Below, one piece after another: positions 1 through 5,442 of a stretch of DNA of 6,470 nucleotides. The position numbers and the translations under genes were made by a program. The stretch's first letter is position 1; each line of letters opens with the position of its first letter. The notes beneath the pieces were generated by a model, which searched no databases, had not been told where the DNA came from, and saw only the letters and a program-made list of their open reading frames with translations. This DNA comes from Candidatus Falkowiibacteriota bacterium (lineage in GTDB: Bacteria > Patescibacteriota > Patescibacteriia > Patescibacteriales > SZUA-104), in assembly GCA_027020105.1 (NCBI GenBank), contig JALUVW010000057.1, forward strand, positions 1-6,470. The letters are read 5' to 3'.

Positions 1-1106
1 GTTCCGGCGTTGAAAATCCTGTGGCGGCTATTACTATTTTGCCGGCCAAACATTTTATGGCGCCGGAAGATAAAATGAGAACGGCGATAAAAAATATCAG
101 AAAAGAATTAAAAGAACGGCTGGCCGAATTTAAAAAACAGAAAAAAACGGTTGAGTATGAACGGCTGAAGCGAAAAACAAATTATGACTTGGAGATGATT
201 GAGGAAGTCGGGTACACGAACGGCATAGAAAACTATTCCCGCCATTTGACCGGCAGGCCCGCCGGCTCTCCGCCCGAAACTTTGATGGATTTTTTCCCGA
301 AAGATTATCTTCTCTTTATTGACGAGTCGCACGTGAGCTTGCCGCAAATCAGGGGAATGCACGCCGGCGACAAAGCGCGAAAACAAACATTGATTGATTT
401 CGGATTCCGCCTGCCTTCGGCGCGCGACAATCGCCCGTTGAATTTTAAAGAATTTAATTCAAAAATAAACCAAGTCATCTACGTAAGCGCCACTCCCGCG
501 GAGTTTGAAATTAAAAATTCGGCGCAAGTGGTTGAACAAATTATCAGGCCGACGGGATTGCTTGATCCGGAAGTGGAGACAAGGAAAACAAAAAACCAAA
601 TCCCGCATTTGATTCAGGAAATAAAAAAACGGGCCGACAAGGGCCAGCGCGTCTTGGTTACCACTCTCACCAAAAGAATGGCGGAAGAATTATCCGATTA
701 TTTGATTGAACAAGGAATTAAAACGTGTTACCTACACAATGAGATAAAAACATTGGAAAGGGTGGACATATTGCGCGATTTAAGGCGGGGCGAATATGAC
801 GCGCTTATCGGCGTAAACCTGCTAAGGGAAGGCCTGGACTTGCCCGAAGTGTCATTGGTCGCGATATTGGACGCCGATACGCCGGGATTTCTGCGCGATG
901 AAACCTCCTTAATCCAAACCATGGGACGCGCCGCCCGCCACATTGACGGAAAAGTCATAATGTATGCCGATAAAATCACTCCGGCGCTCGCCTTCGCCAT
1001 AAACGAAACAAACCGCCGCCGCCGCGCCCAAATCGCCTACAACAAAAAACACGGCATCAAGCCGCGCGCGATTAAAAGGGCTGCCGACGAATACCGTCGC
1101 GAATAA
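1..1106 (+). CDS. uvrB: UvrB, excinuclease ABC subunit B (partial, 5' end outside window)
   Basis: This is the C-terminal part of UvrB, the DNA-damage-verifying helicase-like subunit of nucleotide excision repair, which receives DNA from UvrA and recruits UvrC. The frame is open from the window edge (first full codon at nt 3), giving about 367 visible residues. Seen directly: the signature block DLEMIEEVGYTNGIENYSRH, helicase motif II DESH (nt 321-332), motif III SATP (486-497), TLTKRMAEEL (about 660-690), motif V GVNLLREGLDLPE (about 810-849) and motif VI QTMGRAAR (915-938). The protein stops at a TAA (1104-1106) shortly after the HGIKPRAI segment. E. coli UvrB continues for about 70 more residues there, ending in the UVR helical hairpin that binds UvrC, and no such sequence follows in any frame before the next gene. 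It is convergent with ispH. The family call is certain; the natural absence of UVR is well supported by the sequence. Confidence 0.97.
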   Translation, partial: SGVENPVAAITILPAKHFMAPEDKMRTAIKNIRKELKERLAEFKKQKKTVEYERLKRKTNYDLEMIEEVGYTNGIENYSRHLTGRPAGSPPETLMDFFPKDYLLFIDESHVSLPQIRGMHAGDKARKQTLIDFGFRLPSARDNRPLNFKEFNSKINQVIYVSATPAEFEIKNSAQVVEQIIRPTGLLDPEVETRKTKNQIPHLIQEIKKRADKGQRVLVTTLTKRMAEELSDYLIEQGIKTCYLHNEIKTLERVDILRDLRRGEYDALIGVNLLREGLDLPEVSLVAILDADTPGFLRDETSLIQTMGRAARHIDGKVIMYADKITPALAFAINETNRRRRAQIAYNKKHGIKPRAIKRAADEYRRE

Positions 1107-1141
1107 AATTTTTCCGCTCCCCGTTTTTACGGATTGGACGC

Positions 1142-1183
1142 GGAGACTAAGTCTCCAATTGGAGACTTAGTCTCTTTATATTT
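1142..1183 (+). terminator. Possible uvrB terminator formed by the palindrome
   Basis: The stem of the palindrome (about 14 bp around a small loop at the CAATTG core) is followed on the plus strand by an interrupted T-rich stretch, TTTATATTT. This is a plausible intrinsic terminator for uvrB. The stem is unusually long with a minimal loop, and the T tract is broken by A's, so efficiency is uncertain. No comparable T tract follows it on the minus strand, so it is not an obvious terminator for ispH. Confidence 0.4.
1143..1174. repeat. Perfect 32-bp palindromic repeat, copy 1 (intergenic)
   Basis: A perfect palindrome centred between 1158 and 1159, lying 36 nt after the uvrB stop. It has nested symmetry: each half is itself a 13-nt inverted repeat (GAGACT-A-AGTCTC and its complement) on either side of a CAATTG core. 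The same sequence, with three trailing T's (35 bp shared in all, 1143-1177), occurs again inside uvrC at 4357-4391. On the plus strand the hairpin is followed by TTTATATTT, so this copy could also terminate uvrB transcription. It is a dispersed palindromic element rather than a gene-specific terminator, because the second copy is coding. Confidence 0.93.
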
Positions 1184-1195
1184 CAGTTAGATGAT

Positions 1196-1242
1196 TTGAA
1201 AATTTTTGAGGGAATATGGTAATGTTGGCGAAAAATTTTCAA
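1196..1242. repeat. AT-rich 12-bp inverted repeat, possible ispH 3' hairpin
   Basis: Arms TTGAAAATTTTT (1196-1207) and its exact reverse complement (1231-1242) are separated by 23 nt. It lies 29 nt beyond the ispH stop on the minus strand. The stem is almost entirely A/T, and no T run follows it beyond the stem itself in the minus direction, so it is at best a weak terminator. It may instead be a second small dispersed element. Nothing coding is supported in 1107-1271. Confidence 0.5.
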
Positions 1243-1271
1243 GCCAAGGAACTGTATTCTTCCTGTTTATC

Positions 1272-2204
1272 TTATTTTACTCCAATCTCCGCCGGCAAGG
1301 GAAAAGTCATGGCCTCGCCGGCGCGCCCCATTTCTTCCAATTCTATGTCTTGATACTTGTTTTTTATGAATTCCACCACCTCGTCAACCATCACGTCCGG
1401 CGTGGAAGCGCCGGCGGTAATGCCGATTACGCCGGCATCGTCCAATATCTTTTCGTCAATCTCGCTCAAATCGGAAATTAAAAACCCTTTATCGCCGACG
1501 GCTTCGGCCAGCCGGTTTGAATTGCTGCTGGACTTTGAACCGATAACGAAAACCACATCGGCCCGATCCGCCACTTTCTTGACCGCCTCCTGCCGATTCT
1601 GCGTGGCGTAACAAATGTCTCCCCGCGGAGGCAAAGCCAAATCTGGAAATTTACGCTTTAACTTTTTTATCAATACGGCGGTGTCGTCCACTGAAAGCGT
1701 GGTTTGCGTAAGGCAAGCTATCTTTTGGCGACAATCAATATTGATACGGTCTATGTCTTTAATGTTTTCAATCAATATAACCGGCGCCTCGCCCATAATT
1801 CCCATCACTTCCTGATGCCCCCTGTGGCCGATTAACAACACGGTATATCCGTCATTATAAAATTTTTTCGCCTCCAAATGAACCTTGGCCACCAAGGGAC
1901 AGGTAGCGTCAATCACCTTTAAATTTCTTCGGCGCGCCTCCTCCCTGACCTTGGGGGCGACGCCATGCGCGCTGAATATCGTTACGCTCCCCTCGGGAAT
2001 ATCGCTTAAAGGCTCAACAAACCGCGCCCCCTTTTTCTTTAACATATCAACGACTCTTTGGTTATGCACTATCTGATGCTTGACAAAAACAGGAGCTCCG
2101 TACAACTCTAACGCCCTTTCAACCGTTTCAACGGCTCTTGTCACTCCGGCGCAAAACCCTCTCGGCTTCACCAAAATTATCTTCTTCTTGTTATAATCAT
2201 TCAT
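1272..2204 (-). CDS. ispH: IspH, 4-hydroxy-3-methylbut-2-enyl diphosphate reductase
   Basis: IspH catalyses the last MEP-pathway step, reductive dehydroxylation of HMBPP to IPP and DMAPP, using a [4Fe-4S] cluster in the cytoplasm. At 310 residues it has normal length. Cluster ligands are visible as C18 (PRGFCAG), C102 (DATCPLV) and C198 (ICYATQNRQ). Substrate and proton-relay residues are H47 (IVHN), H80 (SAHG), H130 and E132 (GHRGHQEV), T168 (LTQTTLSVDD), the S226-S227-N228 run in GSKSSSNSNRL, and S267 (TAGAST). The ATG at 2204 lies 8 nt inside the end of ispG, suggesting translational coupling; no convincing Shine-Dalgarno precedes it. It follows ispG in one operon and is convergent with uvrB. 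The protein lacks the S1-domain extension found in some Firmicutes. Identification is very secure. Confidence 0.98.
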   Translation of the reverse strand: MNDYNKKKIILVKPRGFCAGVTRAVETVERALELYGAPVFVKHQIVHNQRVVDMLKKKGARFVEPLSDIPEGSVTIFSAHGVAPKVREEARRRNLKVIDATCPLVAKVHLEAKKFYNDGYTVLLIGHRGHQEVMGIMGEAPVILIENIKDIDRINIDCRQKIACLTQTTLSVDDTAVLIKKLKRKFPDLALPPRGDICYATQNRQEAVKKVADRADVVFVIGSKSSSNSNRLAEAVGDKGFLISDLSEIDEKILDDAGVIGITAGASTPDVMVDEVVEFIKNKYQDIELEEMGRAGEAMTFPLPAEIGVK

Positions 2205-3408
2205 AATTCTTAATTTTTAATTTTTCTTCCCACATCCCTTTGTCTTTTATCAGTTTGATTAACTCCTTAATCGCCTCATCCTCCGGCACATCTCTCTTAA
2301 TCAGCTCTTTCTTGTAATATAAATTTATCATCCCCGGCTTTCCTCCCACGTACCCGAAATCGGCGTCACCCATTTCTCCGATGCCGTTAACGATACACCC
2401 CATTACGGCGATGGTCACGCCTTTTAAATGCCCCAATTCTTTTTTTATTTTATCGGCAACTTTCTCAATGTTGAACAAGGTCCTGCCGCAAGACGGGCAA
2501 GATATGAATTCCGTTTTCGTAACGCGTCGGCGCGTCGCCTGCAAAATGCTGTAGCAAACCGGAATTTCTTTTGCCGGACTTTCCGTTAACGAAACTCGGA
2601 CGGTGTCTCCGATTCCTTCAAGCAATAATGTTCCGATTCCGATTATTGATTTTGCCCGCCCGTCTTCGCCGCTGCCGGATTCGGTTACCCCCAAATGAAC
2701 GGGATAATCCATATTTTCTTTATCCATTTCGCGAACCAACAAACGGTTTGCCTCAATCATAACCAGCGGATTTGACGCTTTCATGGCCACTACTATATCG
2801 TTAAAGTCGTTCTTTTTGAAAATTCTCAAATATTCCATGGCGGATTCAACCATCCCCTCGGGCGTATCGCCGTATTTGGACAAAATCCTGCCTGACAAAG
2901 AGCCGTGGTTGGCGCCGATTCTAATCGGCTTCTTGAATTTTTTTAATTCTTGAATAAACGGCGTTAAGCTTTCTTCAACTCTTTTCAATTCTTTTTCATA
3001 CTCTTCTTCCGACAGCTCTTTCTCCGTGTTGGGAGAGTCAAACAAATTGCCGGGATTAAGCCGAACTTTATCGGCGTATTTCAGCGCCTCAAAAGCGGCC
3101 TCGGGCAAAAAATGAATATCGGCTATAACGGGAATATCGTACCCTTGTTTATCCAACGCCTTTTTAATTTCCCCGATCGCCCGCGCGTGCCTCTTGGTCT
3201 GCGCCGTCACCCTGACCAATTCGGCTCCCGCCTCCGCGCACTCAATAATCTGCTTGACGGTCGCGGCAATATCCAAGGTGTCGGTGTTGGTCATGGTTTG
3301 CGCCCTAACCGGATTGTCTCCGCCAATGCCGATATTCCCAACCATCACTTCCCGAGTTTTTCTTCTTTCTTTTTGCGCTTTATAATCTTTATTCATATTA
3401 TTGTTCAT
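2197..3408 (-). CDS. ispG: IspG, 4-hydroxy-3-methylbut-2-en-1-yl diphosphate synthase
   Basis: IspG converts methylerythritol cyclodiphosphate to HMBPP with a [4Fe-4S] cluster, and its product is the IspH substrate. The protein has 403 residues. The N-terminal TIM-barrel part shows VGNIGIGGDNPVRAQTMTNT, DIHF and RLNPGN. The C-terminal cluster domain shows C304 and C307 (CPSCGRT), C338 and E345 (GCIVNGIGE), with the same C-to-E spacing as E. coli C305/E312. Two segments, GANHGSLS and VTESGSGEDGRAKSIIGIG, look more like cyanobacterial, Bacteroidetes, Chlamydia and plant forms than like E. coli, but the large plant insert domain is absent. A charged insert (residues about 124-157) follows RLNPGN. 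The last 10 or so residues are encoded by AT-rich simple sequence and are probably dispensable. ATG 3408 is used; M5 (3396) is an alternative. It forms an operon with ispH (8-nt overlap). Confidence 0.97.
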   Translation of the reverse strand: MNNNMNKDYKAQKERRKTREVMVGNIGIGGDNPVRAQTMTNTDTLDIAATVKQIIECAEAGAELVRVTAQTKRHARAIGEIKKALDKQGYDIPVIADIHFLPEAAFEALKYADKVRLNPGNLFDSPNTEKELSEEEYEKELKRVEESLTPFIQELKKFKKPIRIGANHGSLSGRILSKYGDTPEGMVESAMEYLRIFKKNDFNDIVVAMKASNPLVMIEANRLLVREMDKENMDYPVHLGVTESGSGEDGRAKSIIGIGTLLLEGIGDTVRVSLTESPAKEIPVCYSILQATRRRVTKTEFISCPSCGRTLFNIEKVADKIKKELGHLKGVTIAVMGCIVNGIGEMGDADFGYVGGKPGMINLYYKKELIKRDVPEDEAIKELIKLIKDKGMWEEKLKIKNYE

Positions 3409-3448
3409 AATTCCAAATCCCGAATTCCAAACGCCGGACTTTAACTAA

Positions 3449-3477
3449 TATATACCACAAATAAAAAAAAGAGGCAA
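3449..3477 (-). promoter_or_regulatory. Possible ispGH promoter overlapping the yerC terminator
   Basis: On the minus strand TTGCCT (3472-3477) is followed after 17 nt by TATATA (3449-3454), with a second AT-rich option TATATT at 3447-3452. This gives a start near 3442 and a leader of roughly 30 nt before ispG. The -35 match is weak and sits inside the yerC terminator hairpin. It is the only reasonable promoter in the 101-nt gap, but it is an inference. Confidence 0.35.
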
Positions 3478-3485
3478 AACCTCTT
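3463..3485 (-). terminator. Intrinsic terminator after yerC
   Basis: Read on the minus strand, a 6-bp stem AAGAGG/CCTCTT closes a 5-nt loop (TTTTG) and runs into a continuous T tract (8 T's counting the last two stem bases). It begins 24 nt after the yerC TGA. It separates yerC transcription from the ispGH unit, though a 6-bp stem is short and read-through is possible. Confidence 0.75.
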
Positions 3486-3509
3486 CAACTTGTTATCGCG
3501 GCGCTTGCT

Positions 3510-3824
3510 TCACTTTTTAAAAATCTTGAATAATTTGTCTTTCGGCATCTTATCCAAAACCGACCTGTACCCTCCTTCTCCGTGAAAAACCCAGACCGCC
3601 ACCCGCTCCACCTTTGCCGCGCTTACTCCCAGTTTTTTGGCGATTTTCTCATAAGGCATACCGCTATAAACCAACTTGGCAATCTGCCATCTCGTTGACA
3701 TTTCCTTGATTTCATCAATGGTGCAAAGGTCTCGAAAAAAATCTTCCGCCTCTTCAACGGACTCCAAACTTAAAATCGCCTTAAATAAATCATCGGTTTT
3801 TTTATCAAATTTAAAGTCGCCCAT
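3510..3824 (-). CDS. YerC/YecD-family TrpR-like DNA-binding protein
   Basis: A 104-residue all-helical protein of the TrpR-like superfamily, similar in plan to Bacillus YerC. Seen: an N-terminal helix (LFKAILSLESVEEAEDFFRDL), the family signature CTIDEIKEMSTRWQIAKLV (residues 34-52) and a helix-turn-helix (about 58-80, YEKIAKKLGVSAAKVERVAVWV), then a GEGGY segment typical of this family. Members are presumed DNA-binding regulators; their ligand and targets are mostly unknown, and this one lacks evidence for tryptophan binding. It is transcribed alone: a consensus promoter and leader hairpin lie upstream and an intrinsic terminator downstream. The palindromic leader could be an autoregulatory operator, which is inference only. 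ATG 3824 has no clear Shine-Dalgarno. It ends in a lysine-rich tail. Confidence 0.9.
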   Translation of the reverse strand: MGDFKFDKKTDDLFKAILSLESVEEAEDFFRDLCTIDEIKEMSTRWQIAKLVYSGMPYEKIAKKLGVSAAKVERVAVWVFHGEGGYRSVLDKMPKDKLFKIFKK

Positions 3825-3836
3825 ATGGCCGCGAAA

Positions 3837-3871
3837 CGCGAATCAATTAAAAATGTTTAATTTGATTCGCG
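3837..3871 (-). promoter_or_regulatory. Hairpin/operator-like palindrome in the yerC leader
   Basis: A 10-bp perfect inverted repeat, CGCGAATCAA (3837-3846) and TTGATTCGCG (3862-3871), extends inward by about 5 more pairs with a one-base bulge. It lies in the predicted yerC 5' UTR, ending 12 nt before the ATG. On the minus strand an alternative pairing is possible between GACCGCGA (3874-3867) and TCGCGGCC next to the start codon, with one mismatch. It could be a protein operator (a dyad for the HTH product), an RNA structure affecting initiation, or an mRNA-stabilising stem. Confidence 0.7.
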
Positions 3872-3898
3872 GTCTTTTCATAAATATTACATTATCAT

Positions 3899-3926
3899 AT
3901 TATACCATTAAAATAAATCCTGTCAA
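3899..3926 (-). promoter_or_regulatory. Consensus extended -10 sigma70-type promoter of yerC
   Basis: On the minus strand a perfect TTGACA (3926-3921) is separated by 16 nt from a perfect TATAAT (3904-3899), preceded by the extended -10 TG dinucleotide (TGGTATAAT). The predicted start is near 3892, giving a leader of about 68 nt that contains the hairpin at 3837-3871. This is the best promoter in the window. Confidence 0.88.
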
Positions 3927-3956
3927 TGAATTAAAGACGTTTTGCGCTCTTTAAAT

Positions 3957-4056
3957 ATGGCCGCGGGCTTAAATTTCCGCCGGCCGCGAACGGGCTTGAC
4001 TGAACCGCTCCCGCGCGGCCGAAACCGCCGATACGCGAATCAAGATGCGGCGGGAA
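3957..4056. other. GC-rich, highly foldable intergenic stretch 3' of uvrC
   Basis: The gap 3927-4061 holds no supported gene. Its inner 100 nt are GC-rich, in contrast to the AT-rich flank at 3840-3956, and contain three potential hairpins. Hairpin A pairs 3959-3966 with 3977-3985 (one bulge). Hairpin B pairs GGCCGCG (3982-3988) plus CGGG (3991-3994) with CCCG plus CGCGGCC (4010-4020). Hairpin C pairs CCGCCG (4025-4030) with CGGCGG (4048-4053). A and B compete for GGCC 3982-3985. No T tract follows, so it is not a normal terminator. It could be a REP-like repeat cluster, a structured RNA or 3' UTR of uvrC, or an insertion remnant. No tRNA or known riboswitch was recognised. Confidence 0.5.
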
Positions 4057-4061
4057 TAAAA

Positions 4062-5414
4062 TCAAAACATTTTCTTTCTTTTTAACGCGCGATGATAACC
4101 GATCGCGAACCGATGCGCTTCGTCACGCACTCGTTTGATTAAATGCAAGGCGGGCGAAGCAAGAGGCAATTCCAGCGGCTTTTTCTCGCCGGGAAAAAAC
4201 AGCTTGTCCGGCGCTCCGGCGCTTCTCAACCCCAATCCCTTTGAAATCGCCATAACGGGAATGTCAAGCTTAAACTTTTTTAAAATTCGCGAAGCCGCGT
4301 TCAGCTGCGCCTTGCCGCCGTCAACAATTATCAAATCCGGAGACTGCCAACCGCGAGAGACTAAGTCTCCAATTGGAGACTTAGTCTCTTTTATATGTTT
4401 AAACCTTCTCTCCAAAACTTCCTCCAACATTTTAACGTCATTGGCTTGATCTTGGCCCGTTTTTATTTTGAATTTCCGATATTCGCTTTTATCCGGCTCT
4501 CCCTCTCTAAACACAACCATTGAACCAGTCGCCTCTTCGCCGAAAATATTTGAAATATCATAGCCCTCAATTCGCTCGGGAATTTTTGGCAGCCCTAAAA
4601 CTTTCGCCAGCTCAATAACATCATTCGCGTATTTATCGGACACGCTTAAAATCTTAGTATGTTCCAGAACCCTTTCTATATTCAAGAGCTGAAATTTCAA
4701 TAAATTAATTTTTTCTTGAATTTTATTAAAACTTTCCACTTTATGAACTTTATGAATTTTATAACTTTTTAACTTTTTCTCCAAATTCCCAATTTCAAAT
4801 TTCAAATTTCTAATTACCGCGCCCTTCTTCCCCTCTAAAAATAAGATGATTGGCCTTATCACTTTTTCCATATATTCCTTTTTACCGACAACGCCGCCGC
4901 AAACGCCGACACAACGATTTATTTGATAATAAAAACACGGCTTTTTTTGCCGCTTGCGCGCGGCGCAATACGGCCAAATCTTCCTTATGGCTTTCAATGT
5001 CTGTTTCACCGCTTCCGCGCCGGTAAACGGCCCGAAATATTTCCCGCTTTTATCTATCTTCCGCGTTATAAAAACTCCCGGTATCTCGTCCTCGGCGGTA
5101 ATTTTGATATACGCGTATCTTTTGTCGTCGCGCATAACGACATTATACCGCGGCTGAATTTTCTTTATTAAATTCGCCTCCAAAAGCAACGCCTCAATCT
5201 CGCTCTCCGTTTCGGTCCATTCAACCTTCTCAACCCGTTTCATCATTGAATATTTGGCCGGAGAATGACCGGCGCTTTTCCGCCAATACGACAACACGCG
5301 CGCCCTTAAATCGGCCGCCTTGCCGACATAAATAATCTTGTTGTGTTTATCCAAAAACCGATAAACGCCGGGCGATTTTGGGATATCCGATTTTTTAACG
5401 CTGTTTAAGTTCAT
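4062..5414 (-). CDS. uvrC: UvrC, excinuclease ABC subunit C (short form)
   Basis: UvrC is the nuclease that cuts on both sides of the lesion in the UvrB-DNA complex. The protein has 450 residues against about 600 in E. coli. Domains in order: GIY-YIG nuclease (residues 12-95; GVY 16-18, YVGK 29-32, R39, E79, N91), which makes the 3' cut; a cysteine cluster C150, C160, C168, C172 with spacing like the UvrC [4Fe-4S] ligands; a divergent segment (about 195-255) where the UVR motif should be; and an RNase H-like domain (about 278-445) for the 5' cut, with D286 (GYDISN), D365 (IIVDGGKAQL) and H434 (DEAHRFAI). It ends directly after this domain, so the tandem HhH DNA-binding domain is missing. Residues 343-353 are encoded by a palindromic repeat. 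ATG 5414 is preceded by a G-rich GGAGG-containing stretch, spaced rather far away. It is probably functional, since all catalytic motifs are intact. Confidence 0.96.
   Translation of the reverse strand: MNLNSVKKSDIPKSPGVYRFLDKHNKIIYVGKAADLRARVLSYWRKSAGHSPAKYSMMKRVEKVEWTETESEIEALLLEANLIKKIQPRYNVVMRDDKRYAYIKITAEDEIPGVFITRKIDKSGKYFGPFTGAEAVKQTLKAIRKIWPYCAARKRQKKPCFYYQINRCVGVCGGVVGKKEYMEKVIRPIILFLEGKKGAVIRNLKFEIGNLEKKLKSYKIHKVHKVESFNKIQEKINLLKFQLLNIERVLEHTKILSVSDKYANDVIELAKVLGLPKIPERIEGYDISNIFGEEATGSMVVFREGEPDKSEYRKFKIKTGQDQANDVKMLEEVLERRFKHIKETKSPIGDLVSRGWQSPDLIIVDGGKAQLNAASRILKKFKLDIPVMAISKGLGLRSAGAPDKLFFPGEKKPLELPLASPALHLIKRVRDEAHRFAIGYHRALKRKKMF
4356..4389. repeat. Palindromic repeat, copy 2, in frame inside uvrC
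   Basis: A perfect 34-bp palindrome centred between 4372 and 4373, identical over 35 bp (4357-4391) to the intergenic element 1143-1177. Read in uvrC sense it encodes ETKSPIGDLVS (residues 343-353) between RRFKHIK and the conserved PDLIIVDGGK nuclease motif. Being palindromic, it gives the same peptide in either orientation. Of its three frames only the one used is open; the other two contain TAA or TAG. From memory of E. coli UvrC, the loop between RRY and PD has about 9 residues, against 20 here, so the excess matches the 33-nt element. Confidence 0.93.
4738..4813. repeat. Low-complexity tandem repeats in the UVR position of uvrC
   Basis: The plus strand shows two exact copies of the 9-mer ACTTTATGA (4738-4755) with a degenerate third copy, and farther on a 7-nt periodicity TTTCAAA, TTTCAAA, TTTCTAA (4793-4813). 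They encode the uvrC segment that includes KIHKVHKV (residues 219-226) and LKFEIGN (204-210). The 9-mer preserves frame; the 7-mer does not on its own. They suggest local slippage growth in a relaxed region. Confidence 0.7.
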
Positions 5415-5442
5415 AAAAATACTTTACCACCCCCTCCAACAA

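Noticed and set aside
1107..1142. Frameshifted remainder of the UvrB UVR domain after the stop
   Set aside because: Translation in all three frames gives no UVR-like residues, and the palindrome follows directly.
1206..1481. Plus-strand open frame of 91 codons across the end of ispH
   Set aside because: It overlaps a certain ispH gene in antisense, has no recognisable domain, and its upstream part is the AT-rich inverted repeat.
3676..3954. Plus-strand open frame of 92 codons over yerC and its promoter
   Set aside because: It runs antisense through the conserved HTH gene, its leader and a consensus promoter; the protein has no family features.
3957..4056. tRNA or other standard RNA gene in the GC-rich island
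   Set aside because: No cloverleaf with a seven-base anticodon loop, no GGTTCGA T-arm and no CCA-type acceptor could be drawn.
1143..4391. CRISPR repeats or transposon terminal repeats, from the two palindrome copies
   Set aside because: There are only two copies 3.2 kb apart with ordinary unrelated genes between them, no transposase and no spacer pattern.
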